Part shown: positions 49,023 through 56,373 of the stretch, one piece after another
Layout of the letters: each line of letters starts with the position of its first letter
Numbering within the stretch: the stretch's first letter is position 1
Origin: an uncultured Alistipes sp.
GTDB taxonomy: Bacteria; Bacteroidota; Bacteroidia; Bacteroidales; Rikenellaceae
Assembly (NCBI GenBank): GCA_947629705.1
Contig: CANREN010000001.1
Location: 124,001-188,000, forward strand
Reading direction: 5' to 3'
Length of the DNA: 64,000 bases
Notes under the pieces: generated by a model
Told to the model about the DNA's origin: nothing
Database searches by the model: none
The model's input: the letters and a program-made list of their open reading frames with translations, nothing else
Made by a program: the position numbers and the translations under genes

Positions 49023-51968
49023 CTATCTCGGCCCGCCGAAGCCGCCCGGAGGAGGTCCGCCAGGCCCGCCCGGGCCCATCCGGCGTCCGGTCGGTTGATC
49101 CATTCCTTCGTAATCCTTGATATTGCGCGAACCCTTCTTGCCGAAACGCCGCAAATTGTAGGAGAACTGGATCATGTAATAACGTCCGATGACGCTGTTC
49201 GTCGCATTCTGCGTCCAGCCCGAACCGGTCGTGCGGACGAAGGCCTTGTTCTGATTGAAAATATCGTTTACGCCGATCATGATCTCGCCCCGTTGGTTCC
49301 GGAACACCTTCTTGCCGATGTAGGCATTGCAGAGCAGGAAATCGTCGTTATAGTTGTTCGTGAAACCGACGTATTGCGTATAGGCGGCACTGGCGGTCAA
49401 CGTGAAACCGAGCGGGAAAACCACTTTCAGACTGCCTTGCGCCGTATGGTTGAAATAGCGGTTCCTGGCGTCGGCTCCCGACAGGAGGGAGTTTTTCGCA
49501 ATGTTGTAGGTTCCGTTCCACGAAAGCGTGAAATCGACATTTTCCGATATGTTGCTGCCCAATACCGTCTGGAAGTCGTAACCCAGGTTCTCGGCATTGT
49601 TCCGCTCTCCGTCGATCTGGCTCGGGGTCGTCGAATAAACGACGCCGGCCATCACATTGAGGTTGCTTTTCAGGAAGCCGATCGGCAGACCGTAGCTCAA
49701 GTGCGTGCGCAGGCTCCAGTAACCGTCCATGTTGATCGGACGGGTGTATTGCATATAGGAATACGGTTTGCCGTCGATGGTCGTCGTTCCGTTATACTGC
49801 ACGTTGGAGGTAATGTAATCCGTCGCGGCATTCAACGAGAACATCCACATGAACGTCCGCCCTTTCTCCACGTTCGAATTGACATAGTGGAAATTGACCG
49901 AGTGGTTGTACGAAGGGTTCAGTTCGGGATTGCCGCTCGATATGTTCTGCGCATTCGAGAGATCGTAGATGCCCTGCAACTGCATAACCGACGGATTGTT
50001 CGTGTAGGAGGCGACGAAGAGCCGCAGCGAGTTTTCGCGATTGATCATCAACTGGCCCATCATGAAATAGGTAACGTCATTGTAGTTATGGCGGATATTG
50101 TCCGGATTCTGCGATTGCAGCACCTGCCCGTCGAGCGACGACCGCTGGTAGAACACATTCGCCACGAACGTATTCCGATCCTTGGAAAAGCGGAATCCCG
50201 GGCCGACCCGCTGCGTCAGATAGTTGCTTTCGTACGAATTGGAAAGCGACGGCGAGGGCGACAGCCCGGCGATGGAGTAATCCGAGCCCGTTTCGTAGCT
50301 TTTCTTATCGCGTTCCTGGTGTTCGTACTCCGCACGGTACTGCAAGCTGACCTGTGCGTTCTTCGCCACGGGCTCCGTGTAGGTGAACTCACCGCGCAGG
50401 CTGTAGCTGCTCGACGGAGCCATATTGCGCAGATAACGCGGATCGACGTAAGGTTTCACCTCGCCGGTTTCGGGGTCGATGTAGGTCTCCGATGTCCAGG
50501 CGCCGTAGGGGCCTTCGAGCGGCTTCACCGGTTGATACCCCTCCAGGTTGGAGGTCGAAGTCGAATTGTTCTTGCTATCCGAATAGGAAAAACCGCCATT
50601 CAACGTAACGGTGCGGCCGTCCTTGCCCAACTTCGCCCGGTAAACCGCATTGGTGCCCAACCGGTAACCCGAACGGGCGGTGTTGCTGCCGTTTTCGATG
50701 CGGCTGTAACCTTTCTCGCCCCATTGCCAACCGTTCGTCCAGCTCAACGGGTCGTTCGACTGGTAGCTGAAGCTCGGGCGAACCATCAGATTCTGGTTTT
50801 GCGAAATCTTCCACTCCAGGCGGCCGTTGAAGCGGTGGTTGTAGGACTTCGTATCGGAATATCCGCGGGTCGACAACGTATCGACATAGGGCGTTTCGTA
50901 CCATTTGTCCGCCGTCGACCGGTTTTCGGTATCCGTATTGTTGAAGAAATAGCTGCCCTGGAACGACACCTGGTCGCGTTTGCCCCACGTGTCCGAATAA
51001 TTTATGCCGAAAGCATTCACCGAGGCCACACCGCTCTGCGGACGGGTCATGAATTGGCCCACGCCGCGACGGCCCCCACCCCCGCCTGACACGCCCAGAA
51101 TATCCTCGAACGAAAAATTCTGCTGGTTGATGTTGTTGAACAGGCCGATGAACGAAACACGGCTGTCGCCGCTGAAAATGTTGGCGTTACCGCCGGCCAC
51201 ATACTTGAATTCGTCCTCGGTTTTCGTATCGGCATCGTAGCCGAAACCGGCATACAGACGCCCGAACTGACCCTGCCGCATACCGGGGCGGGTAACGATA
51301 TTGAGCGCCTTGTATCCCTCGCCGTCGTCCATTCCCGAGAACTCCGCAGCATCGCTCAACTTGTTGTACACTTCGATCCGTTCGACCGCCTCGGCCGGCA
51401 GCGACTTGATCGCCGTCGTAACGTCTTCACCGAAAAACTCCTTGCCGTCGACATAGACTTTCCTGACCTCTTCGCCCTGGGCCTCGACCGCACCGTCGGT
51501 GATCGTGATACCGGGCATCTTCTTCAACAAGCCTTCGACATCGGCATCGTTCGCCACTTTGAAAGCGGTTGCATTGTAGCTCACCGTATCGCCTTTCTGC
51601 GAGGTGCGCATCTGCTTCACCTCCTTCACGACGGTCTCGATGCGCACACCGGGCCGCAGCGACAACTTGCCGAGATTCTGTCTGGCCGCAGAGACCTTGA
51701 TTTTCGTTTCGAGCGTCTCGTAACCTAAAAATTCCACCGTGAGCGAATAGTCGCCGTAAGCCAGCGACGGAATCGTCAAGGCACCCTGATAAGCCGAAGT
51801 GAAATAGTGTTTCTTCTCCGGATCGGCCGCCGAAGTAACCGTTACGACAGCGCCGGCAACCCCTTCGCCCGTATCGCCATCGACGACCGTTGCCGTGATT
51901 CTTCCGCTTTGGGCAAGAACCGTCGCCGCAACCAGGGCGAACAGCGTGGTCAGTAGTATCCTTTTCAT
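49023..51968 (-). CDS. Outer-membrane beta-barrel receptor-like protein (OMP_b-brl_3 type) with Gly/Pro-rich tail
   Basis: This 981-residue outer-membrane protein has a signal peptide (1-19, TVLA-QSG), a CarboxypepD_reg-like domain (20-110, GRITATVVDGDTGEGVAGAVVTV), a TonB plug-like region (about 125-215, DVEGLLKKMPGITITDGAVEAQGEEVRKVYVDGKEFFGEDVTTAIKSLPA) and a long barrel of the OMP beta-barrel 3 class. The end is unusual: after the last strands (YYMIQFSYNLRRFGKKG) comes a low-complexity tail, GPGGPGGPPPGGFGGPR, so the C-terminus is not the usual aromatic residue. No SusD partner is next to it, so its ligand is unknown; a specialised uptake or secretion role is possible. A terminator follows directly, and the DUF4890 gene and LytTR system lie upstream in the same direction. 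Confidence 0.88.
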   Translation of the reverse strand: MKRILLTTLFALVAATVLAQSGRITATVVDGDTGEGVAGAVVTVTSAADPEKKHYFTSAYQGALTIPSLAYGDYSLTVEFLGYETLETKIKVSAARQNLGKLSLRPGVRIETVVKEVKQMRTSQKGDTVSYNATAFKVANDADVEGLLKKMPGITITDGAVEAQGEEVRKVYVDGKEFFGEDVTTAIKSLPAEAVERIEVYNKLSDAAEFSGMDDGEGYKALNIVTRPGMRQGQFGRLYAGFGYDADTKTEDEFKYVAGGNANIFSGDSRVSFIGLFNNINQQNFSFEDILGVSGGGGGRRGVGQFMTRPQSGVASVNAFGINYSDTWGKRDQVSFQGSYFFNNTDTENRSTADKWYETPYVDTLSTRGYSDTKSYNHRFNGRLEWKISQNQNLMVRPSFSYQSNDPLSWTNGWQWGEKGYSRIENGSNTARSGYRLGTNAVYRAKLGKDGRTVTLNGGFSYSDSKNNSTSTSNLEGYQPVKPLEGPYGAWTSETYIDPETGEVKPYVDPRYLRNMAPSSSYSLRGEFTYTEPVAKNAQVSLQYRAEYEHQERDKKSYETGSDYSIAGLSPSPSLSNSYESNYLTQRVGPGFRFSKDRNTFVANVFYQRSSLDGQVLQSQNPDNIRHNYNDVTYFMMGQLMINRENSLRLFVASYTNNPSVMQLQGIYDLSNAQNISSGNPELNPSYNHSVNFHYVNSNVEKGRTFMWMFSLNAATDYITSNVQYNGTTTIDGKPYSYMQYTRPINMDGYWSLRTHLSYGLPIGFLKSNLNVMAGVVYSTTPSQIDGERNNAENLGYDFQTVLGSNISENVDFTLSWNGTYNIAKNSLLSGADARNRYFNHTAQGSLKVVFPLGFTLTASAAYTQYVGFTNNYNDDFLLCNAYIGKKVFRNQRGEIMIGVNDIFNQNKAFVRTTGSGWTQNATNSVIGRYYMIQFSYNLRRFGKKGSRNIKDYEGMDQPTGRRMGPGGPGGPPPGGFGGPR

Positions 51969-52152
51969 TTATTTTATAATGTATGTTTATTCTTCGTCTG
52001 TCGACGTTTTCTCTGCCTCCATGAACGGCCTTCCTGCAAAACGCGGCGGGCCGTCCGGTTTATCCGCACAAGAAAGGCAAAGATTTCGGAAAACCGTGCG
52101 AAAATAATCCATTTATTCGGAATTCATCGCCGCAAAGCGGTGAATCGTCCAA

Positions 52153-52199
52153 AAAAGGGGGTCAGTCGACGAACATTCCACATCCGACGGCCGACCCCA
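52153..52199 (-). terminator. Probable terminator after the DUF4890 gene
   Basis: On the minus strand GGGGTC (52199-52194) can pair with GACCCC (52164-52159) across a long, partly paired loop, followed by CTTTTTT. The pairing is less compact than in the other terminators. The remaining bases up to 51969 carry only a weak AATCTTTG promoter-like box (52078-52085, minus strand) for the barrel gene. Confidence 0.5.
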
Positions 52200-52204
52200 T
52201 CTGC

Positions 52205-52618
52205 CTATTTGTGCTTTTTCCCGTCGCGATAAGCGCCTTTGCCGTCGCCTTTCTGCATCTTGCCGTGATCCTTGTAGCGGCCCTGCATCTCCTGCCATTT
52301 CTCGAACTGCTCTTCGGTCAGAATGCTTTTCATCTTGGCCGCTTCGGCCTGACGGGCCGCCCGCATCTGTTCGCGCACTGCCTGCATCTCCTTGATCTGT
52401 TGAAGATTGTAGCTGTAAATCTGTTTGGCCTGCGCATCCGTAAGAGCCAGTTTCTCTTTCATCCGGTCGGTCTGACGCTGCGCCAGCTGCTCGGCCGTCG
52501 GACGTTCTTTCATCATCCGGCTCTGCTGTTGCGTGTTCTGGGCGCACACGCCCGTCCCGATCATCATGCCCAGGGTCGCTGCGACCACAAAAATGCTCTT
52601 TTTCATAAAGCGTCTCAT
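52205..52618 (-). CDS. Small secreted DUF4890/Spy-like protein
   Basis: This 137-residue protein starts with a signal peptide (MRRFMKKSIFVVAATLGMMIGTGVCAQ). The rest is a charged helical hairpin of the Spy/CpxP-like kind: MKEKLALTDAQAKQIYSYNLQQIKEMQAVREQMRAARQAEAAKMKSILTEEQFEKWQEM, with the LTxxQxxQI and LTxEQxxKW motifs, ending in a Lys/Gly-rich tail. Such proteins act as periplasmic chaperones or metal-stress sensors. Several starts are possible (52657, 52618, 52606); I prefer 52618 because it follows an A-rich stretch. A GAACCG/CGGTTC hairpin lies in the leader. Confidence 0.78.
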   Translation of the reverse strand: MRRFMKKSIFVVAATLGMMIGTGVCAQNTQQQSRMMKERPTAEQLAQRQTDRMKEKLALTDAQAKQIYSYNLQQIKEMQAVREQMRAARQAEAAKMKSILTEEQFEKWQEMQGRYKDHGKMQKGDGKGAYRDGKKHK

Positions 52619-52671
52619 GTTTTTGATTGTTTGACTTCGAACCGCTTTTCGGTTCATCCGGAGCTCCTATG

Positions 52672-52679
52672 CAAAGGTA
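52672..52679 (-). promoter_or_regulatory. Promoter of the DUF4890 gene
   Basis: TACCTTTG on the minus strand, about 54 bases before the chosen ATG at 52618, in the gap after the response regulator gene. Confidence 0.6.
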
Positions 52680-52742
52680 ACGCCAAAACGAAAGCCCCGA
52701 ACCGAACGTCGGGGCAAACGGCCGATTTGCAGGGTGAAACGA

Positions 52743-53504
52743 CTATTCAGCCGAGTGAACCGTCGTCAGCCAGGCCTTGAATTCGGGAACCCGGGCCTTC
52801 GAAATGACGATGCGTTCGGGCGTTTCGACCGTCAGATGAAGCGTCAGCCGGCTGCCGAACCAGACGGCGATCTCCTTGACGGCCCGACGGGCAACGATGA
52901 ATTGGCGATTGGCCCGAAAGAAATCCGCCTCCGGCAACAAGGCCTGCAAGGCTTCGAGCGTCTTGTCCAACGGATAGACGGCTCCGTCGTAATCGTAAGC
53001 GGTTACTTTCTCGCTATAGGTGTAACAAAATGCGATCTGCTCGCGGCGCAACGGGATGATCCGGTCGCGGACATGCACCAAAAAGGTTCCGGAGTGTACG
53101 CCGGAGGCCATCGACCGCACCCGCGAACCGTAATCGCTCCGTTCCCGATTGGTCAAACAGTGCAATTTGTCCAGCGCCCGCCGGACATCGCCGGAATTGA
53201 TGGGTTTCAACAGATAGTCGATGCTGTTGACCTTGAAAGCCTCCAGCGCATACTGGTCGTAAGCCGTCGTGAAAATCACCGGAGCCGTTACCTGCACGTC
53301 GCGGAAAATCCGAAACGAATCGCCGTCGGCCAAATGGATGTCCGCAAAGAGCAGATCGGGATGCGGATTGCGGCGAAGCCATTCGATGCTTTCGACCACG
53401 CTTTCCAGCGTCGCGACGATCTCGATCGACGGTGCAACCTCTTTCAAGATGGCTTGCAGATTGACCGCAGCCGCCGTTTCGTCTTCGATAATCAAGGCTT
53501 TCAT
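52743..53504 (-). CDS. LytTR-family response regulator
   Basis: This 253-residue regulator has a receiver domain (1-120) with ED at 7-8, the phosphoacceptor D55 in LLFADIHLADGDS, T at TTAYD and K in DYLLKP. The C-terminal LytTR DNA-binding domain (about 145-250) has FLVHVRDRIIPLRREQIAFCYTYSEKVTAYDYDG and FFRANRQFIVARRAVKEIAVW. It is controlled by the histidine kinase encoded directly upstream, whose stop overlaps its ATG by four bases (ATGA). Targets may include the neighbouring DUF4890 and outer-membrane genes (inference). Confidence 0.94.
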   Translation of the reverse strand: MKALIIEDETAAAVNLQAILKEVAPSIEIVATLESVVESIEWLRRNPHPDLLFADIHLADGDSFRIFRDVQVTAPVIFTTAYDQYALEAFKVNSIDYLLKPINSGDVRRALDKLHCLTNRERSDYGSRVRSMASGVHSGTFLVHVRDRIIPLRREQIAFCYTYSEKVTAYDYDGAVYPLDKTLEALQALLPEADFFRANRQFIVARRAVKEIAVWFGSRLTLHLTVETPERIVISKARVPEFKAWLTTVHSAE

Positions 53505-54808
53505 AACAGGATGGAGGGGGATTGCAGCGGCATACGCACGGCAAACTCCCGATCGGTGTCGATGATCTCCACCTCTCGGCCCGTAATCAACCGCCAGCGG
53601 TTATTCAGATTGTTCAATCCGATACCGGTCGACGGTTCGGGGGTCTGTTTGGGGATTTTGGGATTGGAGACCACGAGCCACGGGCCTTCGGTGCGGATCG
53701 AGACATGAAACGGATTGGACCGGGTGATCGTATTGTGTTTCACCGCATTGCCGATCAGCGGCTGCAACGAGAGCGTGGGCAGCTGCCAATCCAAATATTC
53801 GTCGGCGACATCGACATCGAAAAACAGTTTGTCGGCGTAGCGGATTTTGAAGAGATAGCTGTACGCCTCGGCGAACTTCAGCTCCTCGCGGAGCGTAATC
53901 AGCGTACTCTGGCCGTTTTGGATGATATAGCGGAACGCATACGAGAGTTGATCGATATAGAACAGCGCCTTACCGTCCTGCTTTTCGCGCACGAGCATCG
54001 CCAGCGAATTGAGCGAATTGAAAAGGAAATGCGGGTTGATCTGCCCGACCAACATATTGTAGCGGGTGGTCAGATTTTCGTTTTTGAGCCGTTCGTTTTC
54101 GACCACTACGGTCTGCCGCTGGGAGATGAGGGTATAGATGCGTCCGTAAAGCAGCGACACGACGACCGCGAAGGTCCATTTCAGCAGCAGCATGTAATCG
54201 AACATGCTGCCGGTCGAAAAATTCGGCACGATACGGCCCGAATGCCAGTCGATGACCGGTGCGATGAAATAGAGCGCTGCCGCCACAGCCACTCCGGCCA
54301 GCGAACAGCGAACCATGCTGCGCGGGATTCCGCTCCGATGCGCAACGCTCATAAAGGTCAACAGCACGAACGACAGGAGCAAATAGTAGAGCAGCTGAAC
54401 CGTTACATCCACGGCCGTCGACGGTCGGTTGAATACGGAACTGTAATCGAAATCGAGGCCGTTCCGTTTGTGGATTTTCGAAAATACGGGATGCGCGCCC
54501 CGCGTGCGGTTCGGCGCCAGGTCGACGACCAACCGATCGCCGTCGGCCAGTGCGAAGCGGCGGATGCGGTTCATCGGGGCATACGAGCTGTCGCCGTTCG
54601 CATAGATGATATACCCGTGTCCGTCGGGGGTTATCGACAGCCGCCCCTCCTCCGGACGCTGTATGAGCGAGTCCTTCGCCGGACGCTGCTGTTCGCTCCG
54701 CTGCTCGACGATCAACAGCAGCACATAGGAGAAATTGACCACCGTACTGATCGCCGCAGCGACCAGCAGATTCAGAATCCAATCGGAATAGCGAAGTTGC
54801 AGTTTCAT
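53501..54808 (-). CDS. LytS-type sensor histidine kinase with a Rho-like domain in its extracytoplasmic loop
   Basis: This 435-residue membrane kinase starts MKLQLRYSDW (54808). The predicted membrane helices are at about 11-34, 136-154, 167-187 and 203-222. The kinase part is of the His_kinase (LytS) class with VGQINPHFLFNSLNSLA (phosphorylatable H260) and GIGLNNLNNRWRL (ATP-binding G box, near 395). The loop between helices 1 and 2 (about 52-132) reads GRLSITPDGHGYIIYANGDS, then YAPMNRIRRFALADGDRLVV and HPVFSKIHKRNGLDFD. This follows the order of the RNA-binding domain of Rho (GxLEIxPDGFGFL, [20 protein letters not shown], VxxINGL). What it senses is unknown. It is coupled to the response regulator by a 4-base overlap and follows the gamma carbonic anhydrase gene by 22 bases. 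Confidence 0.9.
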   Translation of the reverse strand: MKLQLRYSDWILNLLVAAAISTVVNFSYVLLLIVEQRSEQQRPAKDSLIQRPEEGRLSITPDGHGYIIYANGDSSYAPMNRIRRFALADGDRLVVDLAPNRTRGAHPVFSKIHKRNGLDFDYSSVFNRPSTAVDVTVQLLYYLLLSFVLLTFMSVAHRSGIPRSMVRCSLAGVAVAAALYFIAPVIDWHSGRIVPNFSTGSMFDYMLLLKWTFAVVVSLLYGRIYTLISQRQTVVVENERLKNENLTTRYNMLVGQINPHFLFNSLNSLAMLVREKQDGKALFYIDQLSYAFRYIIQNGQSTLITLREELKFAEAYSYLFKIRYADKLFFDVDVADEYLDWQLPTLSLQPLIGNAVKHNTITRSNPFHVSIRTEGPWLVVSNPKIPKQTPEPSTGIGLNNLNNRWRLITGREVEIIDTDREFAVRMPLQSPSILL

Positions 54809-54830
54809 GGAGGAAAATTTTCGGTTTCGT

Positions 54831-55364
54831 TTATTCTTCGGTTTCGAACCAGGAGGCATAAAGCCGGTAATCGTGCGCCGTACGGCGGATGATTTCATCG
54901 CGCTGTTCGGGCGTTACCGCTTTGATTCGGCGCGCCGGCACGCCGGCATAGAGCGAATCGGGTTCCAACCGGGCATTGGCGAGCACCAGTGCATTGGCCG
55001 CAATGATGCACCCCGACGGAACGACGGCATTGTCGAGCAGGGTAGCCCCCATGCCGATCAAGCAGTTGTCGCTGATCCGCGCCCCGTGGATGATGGCATT
55101 GTGTCCGACCGAAACGTCGTTTCCGATAATGGTCTGCGAAGGATGCTTCGCACCGTCGTAGGTCGTATGGAGCACTACGCCGTCCTGTATATTGGTGCGG
55201 TCGCCGATGACGATCCTGTTCACATCGCCCCGCAGGACGGCATTGAACCAGATCGAACAATCCCGTCCGACGGTTACATCGCCCACGATGACGGCGGTTT
55301 CCGCCACAAAGGTATTTTCACCGATCACGGGTTCATGCCCGCGCACTTTCCGAATATATGCCAT
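54831..55364 (-). CDS. Gamma carbonic anhydrase family protein
   Basis: This 177-residue left-handed beta-helix protein forms trimers. Hexapeptide repeats run through most of it (NTFVAETAVIVGDVTVGRDCSIWFNAVLRGDVNRIVIGD and onward), closed by a C-terminal helix (TPEQRDEIIRRTAHDYRLYASWF). The metal-binding histidines H66 (DGVVLHTTYDG), H88 and H93 (SVGHNAIIHGA) are all present. Many such YrdA/PaaY-like proteins have weak or no carbonic anhydrase activity, so the reaction is uncertain. Upstream DNA is AT-rich and has no TAnnTTTG box; it may be read from the mazG transcript. Confidence 0.9.
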   Translation of the reverse strand: MAYIRKVRGHEPVIGENTFVAETAVIVGDVTVGRDCSIWFNAVLRGDVNRIVIGDRTNIQDGVVLHTTYDGAKHPSQTIIGNDVSVGHNAIIHGARISDNCLIGMGATLLDNAVVPSGCIIAANALVLANARLEPDSLYAGVPARRIKAVTPEQRDEIIRRTAHDYRLYASWFETEE

Positions 55365-55412
55365 AATATATTATATAATTTATTGTACAGCAGCGTTTTT
55401 TCGAACCTGTTT

Positions 55413-55444
55413 TTTCAAATCCGGCCTATCTTTCAAATCCGGCC
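55413..55444 (+). repeat. Short tandem repeat between mazG and the carbonic anhydrase-like gene
   Basis: TTTCAAATCCGGCC occurs twice (55413-55426 and 55431-55444) with an 18-base period, in the 93-base gap. Confidence 0.8.
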
Positions 55445-55457
55445 GGCTTGCCTTCGT

Positions 55458-56234
55458 TCACTCTTCGGACTTGGCCTGCCGCCACAGTTCTTCCATCCGG
55501 TCGAGCGAAAGGTCATGCAGCGCATATCCTTCTGCTTCAGCTTGCTGCTCCATGTAATTAAAGCGACGGATGAACTTCTTGTTGGTGCGATCCAAAGCCG
55601 CTTCGGGATCGACCCCGTAAAGCCGGCTCGCATTCACCAACGCAAAAAACAGATCGCCGAATTCGCTCTCCAACTCCTCTTTCCGGCCCGCTTTCATCTC
55701 GGCCTCCACTTCGCCGATCTCCTCCTTGACCTTGTCCCAGACCTCCTCTTTTTTCTGCCAGTCGAAACCGGCTCCGGCAGCCTTCTCTCCCATGCGATAG
55801 GCTTTCACCATCGCCGGAAGCGAACGCGGCACGCCACCTAACGTGCCGCTTTTACGCTGTTTCTTGCGCAGTTTCAGTGCCTCCCAGTTCGCCCGCACCT
55901 CGTCGGGCGTATCGGCATGAATCTCGCCGTAAACATGCGGATGGCGGTAGATCAACTTATCGCAAAGCGCATTGGCCACATCGCCGAAATCGAAGGCGCC
56001 CTGTTCCTCGCCCAACTTCGAATAGAATACCACATGCAGCAGCAAATCGCCCAACTCCTCCTTGATTCCCTCCATGTTGCGGTCGGAAATGGCATCGGCC
56101 AGTTCGAACGTCTCTTCGATCGTGTTGCTGCGCAGCGAATCGAAAGTCTGTTCGCGATCCCAGGGGCATTCGCGCCGCAAACGGTTCATCACATCCAGCA
56201 AGCGGGCCGTGGCATCCAAACGTTTGTCCTCCAT
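55458..56234 (-). CDS. mazG: Nucleoside triphosphate pyrophosphohydrolase MazG
   Basis: This 258-residue house-cleaning enzyme hydrolyses (d)NTPs to NMP and pyrophosphate. There are two MazG domains: the first (about 5-115) with CPWDREQTFDSLRSNTIEETFELADAI and EELGDLLLHVVFY, the second (about 140-235) with KVKEEIGEVEAEM and ESEFGDLFFALVNASR, each giving an ExxE-x12-ExxD metal site. The start MEDKRLDATARLLDVM at 56234 was chosen because a longer in-frame version begins before the expected transcription start. It shares a divergent promoter region with the GH20 gene. Confidence 0.95.
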   Translation of the reverse strand: MEDKRLDATARLLDVMNRLRRECPWDREQTFDSLRSNTIEETFELADAISDRNMEGIKEELGDLLLHVVFYSKLGEEQGAFDFGDVANALCDKLIYRHPHVYGEIHADTPDEVRANWEALKLRKKQRKSGTLGGVPRSLPAMVKAYRMGEKAAGAGFDWQKKEEVWDKVKEEIGEVEAEMKAGRKEELESEFGDLFFALVNASRLYGVDPEAALDRTNKKFIRRFNYMEQQAEAEGYALHDLSLDRMEELWRQAKSEE

Positions 56235-56261
56235 AATTCGTATAAACCATGTAACTTTCTG

Positions 56262-56269
56262 CAAAGTTA
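56262..56269 (-). promoter_or_regulatory. Promoter of mazG
   Basis: TAACTTTG on the minus strand, 27 bases before the ATG at 56234, back to back with the GH20 promoter. Confidence 0.6.
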
Positions 56270-56290
56270 GGAAATTCGACCGAAAAAGCG

Positions 56291-56298
56291 TAATTTTG
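56291..56298 (+). promoter_or_regulatory. Promoter of the GH20 gene
   Basis: TAATTTTG on the plus strand, 75 bases before the ATG at 56374. Confidence 0.5.
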
Positions 56299-56373
56299 TC
56301 CTAACTAATGGTGATTGGATACGCATTTGCCATCCAAAGCCTGTCATAAATAACAACCCATCGACCTCCACCG

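Noticed and set aside
49095..51089. Open frame of 664 codons on the plus strand opposite the outer-membrane barrel gene
   Set aside because: Mirror frame of a convincing receptor-like protein; no recognisable motifs and very Arg/Val/Ile-rich.
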